Position numbers and translations under genes: made by a program. This document shows positions 4,611 to 6,617 of a stretch of 6,617 nucleotides of DNA, one piece after another. The first letter of the stretch is position 1. Every line of letters begins with the position of its first letter. The stretch is taken from contig JAEZLB010000350.1 of the NCBI GenBank assembly GCA_023435945.1, positions 1-6,617 of the forward strand, written 5' to 3'. The notes beneath the pieces were generated by a model, which was given only the letters and a program-made list of their open reading frames with translations, searched no databases and was not told where the DNA came from. Origin of the DNA: Pseudomonadota bacterium (GTDB lineage: Bacteria > Pseudomonadota > Gammaproteobacteria > Burkholderiales > Burkholderiaceae_D).

Positions 4611-4648
4611 CCGGAAGCGGAGGCCGGTTCCGGCATTTACGCTTCCGG
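4611..4648. repeat. Nested inverted repeat between convergent genes
   Basis: CCGGAAGCG (4611-4619) and CGCTTCCGG (4640-4648) are perfect 9-bp arms. They enclose a second palindrome, GCCGG-TT-CCGGC (4623-4634). It lies in the 128-bp gap between the solenoid gene and the convergent doxX. With no T-tract on either side it is not a textbook intrinsic terminator, but it could block read-through in both directions or be a small dispersed repeat. Confidence 0.55.
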
Positions 4649-4667
4649 CACGAATGCGGCACAACAC

Positions 4668-5069
4668 TTAGCGGAATCGCGACCGTCTCATGGCATCAAG
4701 GCTAAAGGAGCCGGCTCCCATCAGGCTGATGACGATGCCGCTCATCAGGTAGAAGATCTGCAATTCCAATGCATGTCCGCCGGTCTGCGTGAATTGCCAG
4801 AGCTGATGCGCATGGACCAGGTAAATGGCGAAACACATGTTTACCGCCAGGATCAGGCCGGCAAAGCGCGTAAACAGGCCGATGATCAGGAGAATCGGCA
4901 CAATGATTTCTCCTACATAGACCATGTATGCGAGGATGCCAGGCAATCCCTTGGCCTCCAGCATGCCGGCAATCTTGCCTACACCTCCCAGTTTGGCCAA
5001 TCCATGCGGCAGCAGGAGCAGGGCCGCCGTCAGGCGAAGCAATAATTTGCCGCTGTCTTCTTTAGTCAT
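4668..5069 (-). CDS. DoxX-family integral membrane protein
   Basis: This 133-residue inner-membrane protein has four predicted helices, about 8-27, 45-66, 67-86 and 103-122. Family features are the first-helix LLLRLTAALLLLPHGLAKL (9-27), the G-E-I-I-V-P-I-L turn at 53-60 with a buried Glu54, and the closing GAGSFSLD at 118-125. DoxX proteins are small and poorly characterised. Named after a thiosulfate:quinone oxidoreductase subunit, members have been linked to redox balance and oxidative-stress complexes; the role here is unknown. An AAGGAAAAG ribosome site precedes ATG on the minus strand. It is convergent with the solenoid gene and divergent from the MFS transporter, so it appears to be a single-gene unit. 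The family call is firm; function is not. Confidence 0.87.
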   Translation of the reverse strand: MTKEDSGKLLLRLTAALLLLPHGLAKLGGVGKIAGMLEAKGLPGILAYMVYVGEIIVPILLIIGLFTRFAGLILAVNMCFAIYLVHAHQLWQFTQTGGHALELQIFYLMSGIVISLMGAGSFSLDAMRRSRFR

Positions 5070-5366
5070 GTTCTTTTCCTTTTGAAGGCACTTCTTCGCT
5101 ATAAAGCGGAATCCGGTTTGCGAGAGAGTCGGGGCAATAGTAATAATGCCTATCCCTCACAGTACCTATCCCGTTATCCGCCCTGCAGAATGAGAGAGAC
5201 TCTTTTTCTGTCTGCGTCATGGCGCGGTGCATGAGCTGTCGGAATTATCTCACTTCCAGGCGCGCAATTCATGTGCTTCAGTGCGATTCGATCAGGCTGG
5301 CACACGCCGACAGGCGCTATACTTCCAGATCGATTCATAATGCAGTGACTGCCCCAAGCTTCCAGC
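5070..5366. other. Divergent intergenic region between doxX and the MFS gene
   Basis: No gene is supported in these 297 bp. For the rightward transporter, TATACT at 5318-5323 could be a -10, with only a partial -35 (CTGGCA 5297-5302, spacer 15 bp), giving a start near 5330. On the minus strand, TTTATA lies about 40 bp upstream of the doxX start but has no matching -35. No strong operator palindrome stands out and no regulator gene sits beside the transporter within the window. Confidence 0.35.
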
Positions 5367-6617
5367 ATGCCCGATACCGCATTTCCTTCCGCTACATCCA
5401 GAAACATACGCAGCATTGTCATCGGCCTGATGCTGGTCATATTGCTGGGTGCACTCGATATGACCATCGTGTCCGTGTCCTTGCCGCAGATGGCCAATGA
5501 CCTCGGAAGCGCTTCGATGCTGGCATGGGTGGTGTCAGGTTATCTGATTTCTTCGACCGTGGTGACGCCGGTGTATGGCAAGCTCGGCGATCTGTACGGG
5601 CGGCGCATGCTGTTATCCATCGCCGTGTTGATTTTTCTGGTGGCCTCCATAGGTTGTGCGCTGGCACAGAGCATGCCCATGCTGGTATTGGCGCGCATAC
5701 TGCAAGGCATCGGTGGGGGCGGGCTGATTTCCACTGCGCAGGCCATCATAGGCGAGGTGGTTCCCTTGCGTGAGCGCGGCCGCTACCAGGGGTACGTATC
5801 TGTCGTTTATGCCCTAGCCAGTGTCGGTGGACCGGTGTTAGGTGGCTACCTGACTTATCTGATGTCATGGCGCTGGATATTCTGGATCAATCTGCCGCTT
5901 GGCATCCTGGCCCTGTGGGTTGCGCGGCGCGCACTCAAGGATTTGCCAGTGCCTGGCGTCAGGCTGCCCATCGATTATTTCGGGGCCTTGCTGCTGACCG
6001 CCGGCCTTAGTTTGCTGCTGATAGCGATCACACGCGTCGGTCACGGCATTCCCTTATTGTCGCTCGATACGGTGTGGCTGGTCTGTGTAGCGGTGATTCT
6101 GATCGCGGTGTTCGTGCGGCATGAGAAACGCACCGCGGAGCCGCTGATTGCTCCGTCGCTGTTCAAGATTCGTACCGTCTGGGTGAGTTGCAGCATACTT
6201 TTCATCAGCTTCTTTGTGGTGATCTCCATCTCTGTGCTGATTCCCTATGGCATGCAGATGCTGGATGGCATAGGGCCGGACACGGCAGCCTTGCAACTGA
6301 TCGCGTTTTCGCTTGCAATTCCTGCGGGTGCTTTCGTCGGCGGACGCCGGATGACGCATAGTGGGCGTTATAAACCCCTGCAATTGCTGGGAACCGCTTT
6401 GCTGCCGGTGGGCATGCTGGTGCTCGCTTATCTGGGGCCACACGCGACACTCAAGACGGGAATGGCACTGGCATTGACGGGTATTGCCGTAGGCATGACC
6501 TTGCCTTCCTCGCTGGTGGCGGTGCAAAACGCGGTTCCGCCCAAGGATATCGGCATTGCGACGGCCATGACCGCCTTGTTCCGCAGCATGGGCGGAGCGA
6601 TAGGGGTCGCCCTGCTC
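5367..6617 (+). CDS. MFS drug:proton antiporter, DHA2 (EmrB/QacA) type, 3' truncated by window
   Basis: 417 codons are present with no stop at the right edge; the family is usually about 450-520 residues with 14 helices. It should be an inner-membrane proton-driven exporter of drugs or metabolites. Visible MFS motifs: D1 around LDMTIVSVSLPQMANDL (30-46, Asp31 in helix 1), motif A GKLGDLYGRR (71-80), motif B LARILQGIGGGG (108-119, Arg110), motif C GPVLGG (155-160), then the DHA2-typical SWRWIFWINLPLGI (167-180). Residues 1-17 are a short cytoplasmic lead. An in-frame TGA at 5346-5348 limits the start, and ATG 5367 gives a complete first helix, although no SD is evident. Substrate cannot be told from sequence. 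No membrane-fusion partner (EmrA type) is upstream; one could lie beyond the edge. Confidence 0.92.
   Translation, partial: MPDTAFPSATSRNIRSIVIGLMLVILLGALDMTIVSVSLPQMANDLGSASMLAWVVSGYLISSTVVTPVYGKLGDLYGRRMLLSIAVLIFLVASIGCALAQSMPMLVLARILQGIGGGGLISTAQAIIGEVVPLRERGRYQGYVSVVYALASVGGPVLGGYLTYLMSWRWIFWINLPLGILALWVARRALKDLPVPGVRLPIDYFGALLLTAGLSLLLIAITRVGHGIPLLSLDTVWLVCVAVILIAVFVRHEKRTAEPLIAPSLFKIRTVWVSCSILFISFFVVISISVLIPYGMQMLDGIGPDTAALQLIAFSLAIPAGAFVGGRRMTHSGRYKPLQLLGTALLPVGMLVLAYLGPHATLKTGMALALTGIAVGMTLPSSLVAVQNAVPPKDIGIATAMTALFRSMGGAIGVALL

Noticed and set aside
4023..5045. Open plus-strand frame of 340 codons across the solenoid gene and doxX
   Set aside because: It overlaps the solenoid gene in another phase and doxX on the opposite strand, both with clear protein features. 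Its product is low-complexity, rich in Arg, Gly, Gln and His, has no SD, and is explained by the repeat composition.
5219..5500. 93-codon plus-strand frame overlapping the MFS start
   Set aside because: It crosses into the MFS coding region in a different phase, and the MFS frame there shows conserved first-helix motifs.

Overview
The window is 6.6 kb of bacterial chromosome-like DNA with moderate-to-high GC. Gene families, strong Shine-Dalgarno (SD) sites and the Rnk homologue suggest a proteobacterium, probably a betaproteobacterium. That placement is inference from family content, not a computed match. I see no IS element, tRNA, rRNA, CRISPR array or replication origin.

Layout: (1) 1-624 holds the possible tail of an upstream gene, an AmiS/UreI-family urea/amide channel and a perfect 15-bp inverted-repeat terminator. 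(2) 625-1540 is a long non-coding stretch leading into a small heat-shock protein (Hsp20). Its SD and start codon can both be drawn into one hairpin that looks like an RNA thermometer, and a weak sigma32-like promoter lies upstream. (3) 1541-2041 contains a clear sigma70-type promoter, a roughly 235-nt transcription unit ending in a hairpin (small RNA or 62-codon protein), and the leader of the next gene. (4) 2042-4539 is a same-strand series: a tandem universal stress protein, an Rnk-type RNA-polymerase-binding regulator, and a 291-residue protein of unknown function made of 30 uninterrupted six-residue repeats, predicted to be a beta-solenoid. (5) 4540-5069 has a long inverted repeat and a convergent minus-strand DoxX-family membrane protein. 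(6) 5070-6617 is a divergent intergenic region followed by a DHA2-type (14-helix) MFS drug/proton antiporter that runs off the right edge with no stop codon.

The central block looks like a stress-response neighbourhood: chaperone, Usp, and an RNA-polymerase secondary-channel-type regulator. The solenoid gene lies 39 bp after rnk and is probably co-transcribed with it. It is the least explained gene here and the best candidate for new biology. Next in interest are the hairpin over the hsp20 start site and the compact promoter-transcript-terminator unit before usp.
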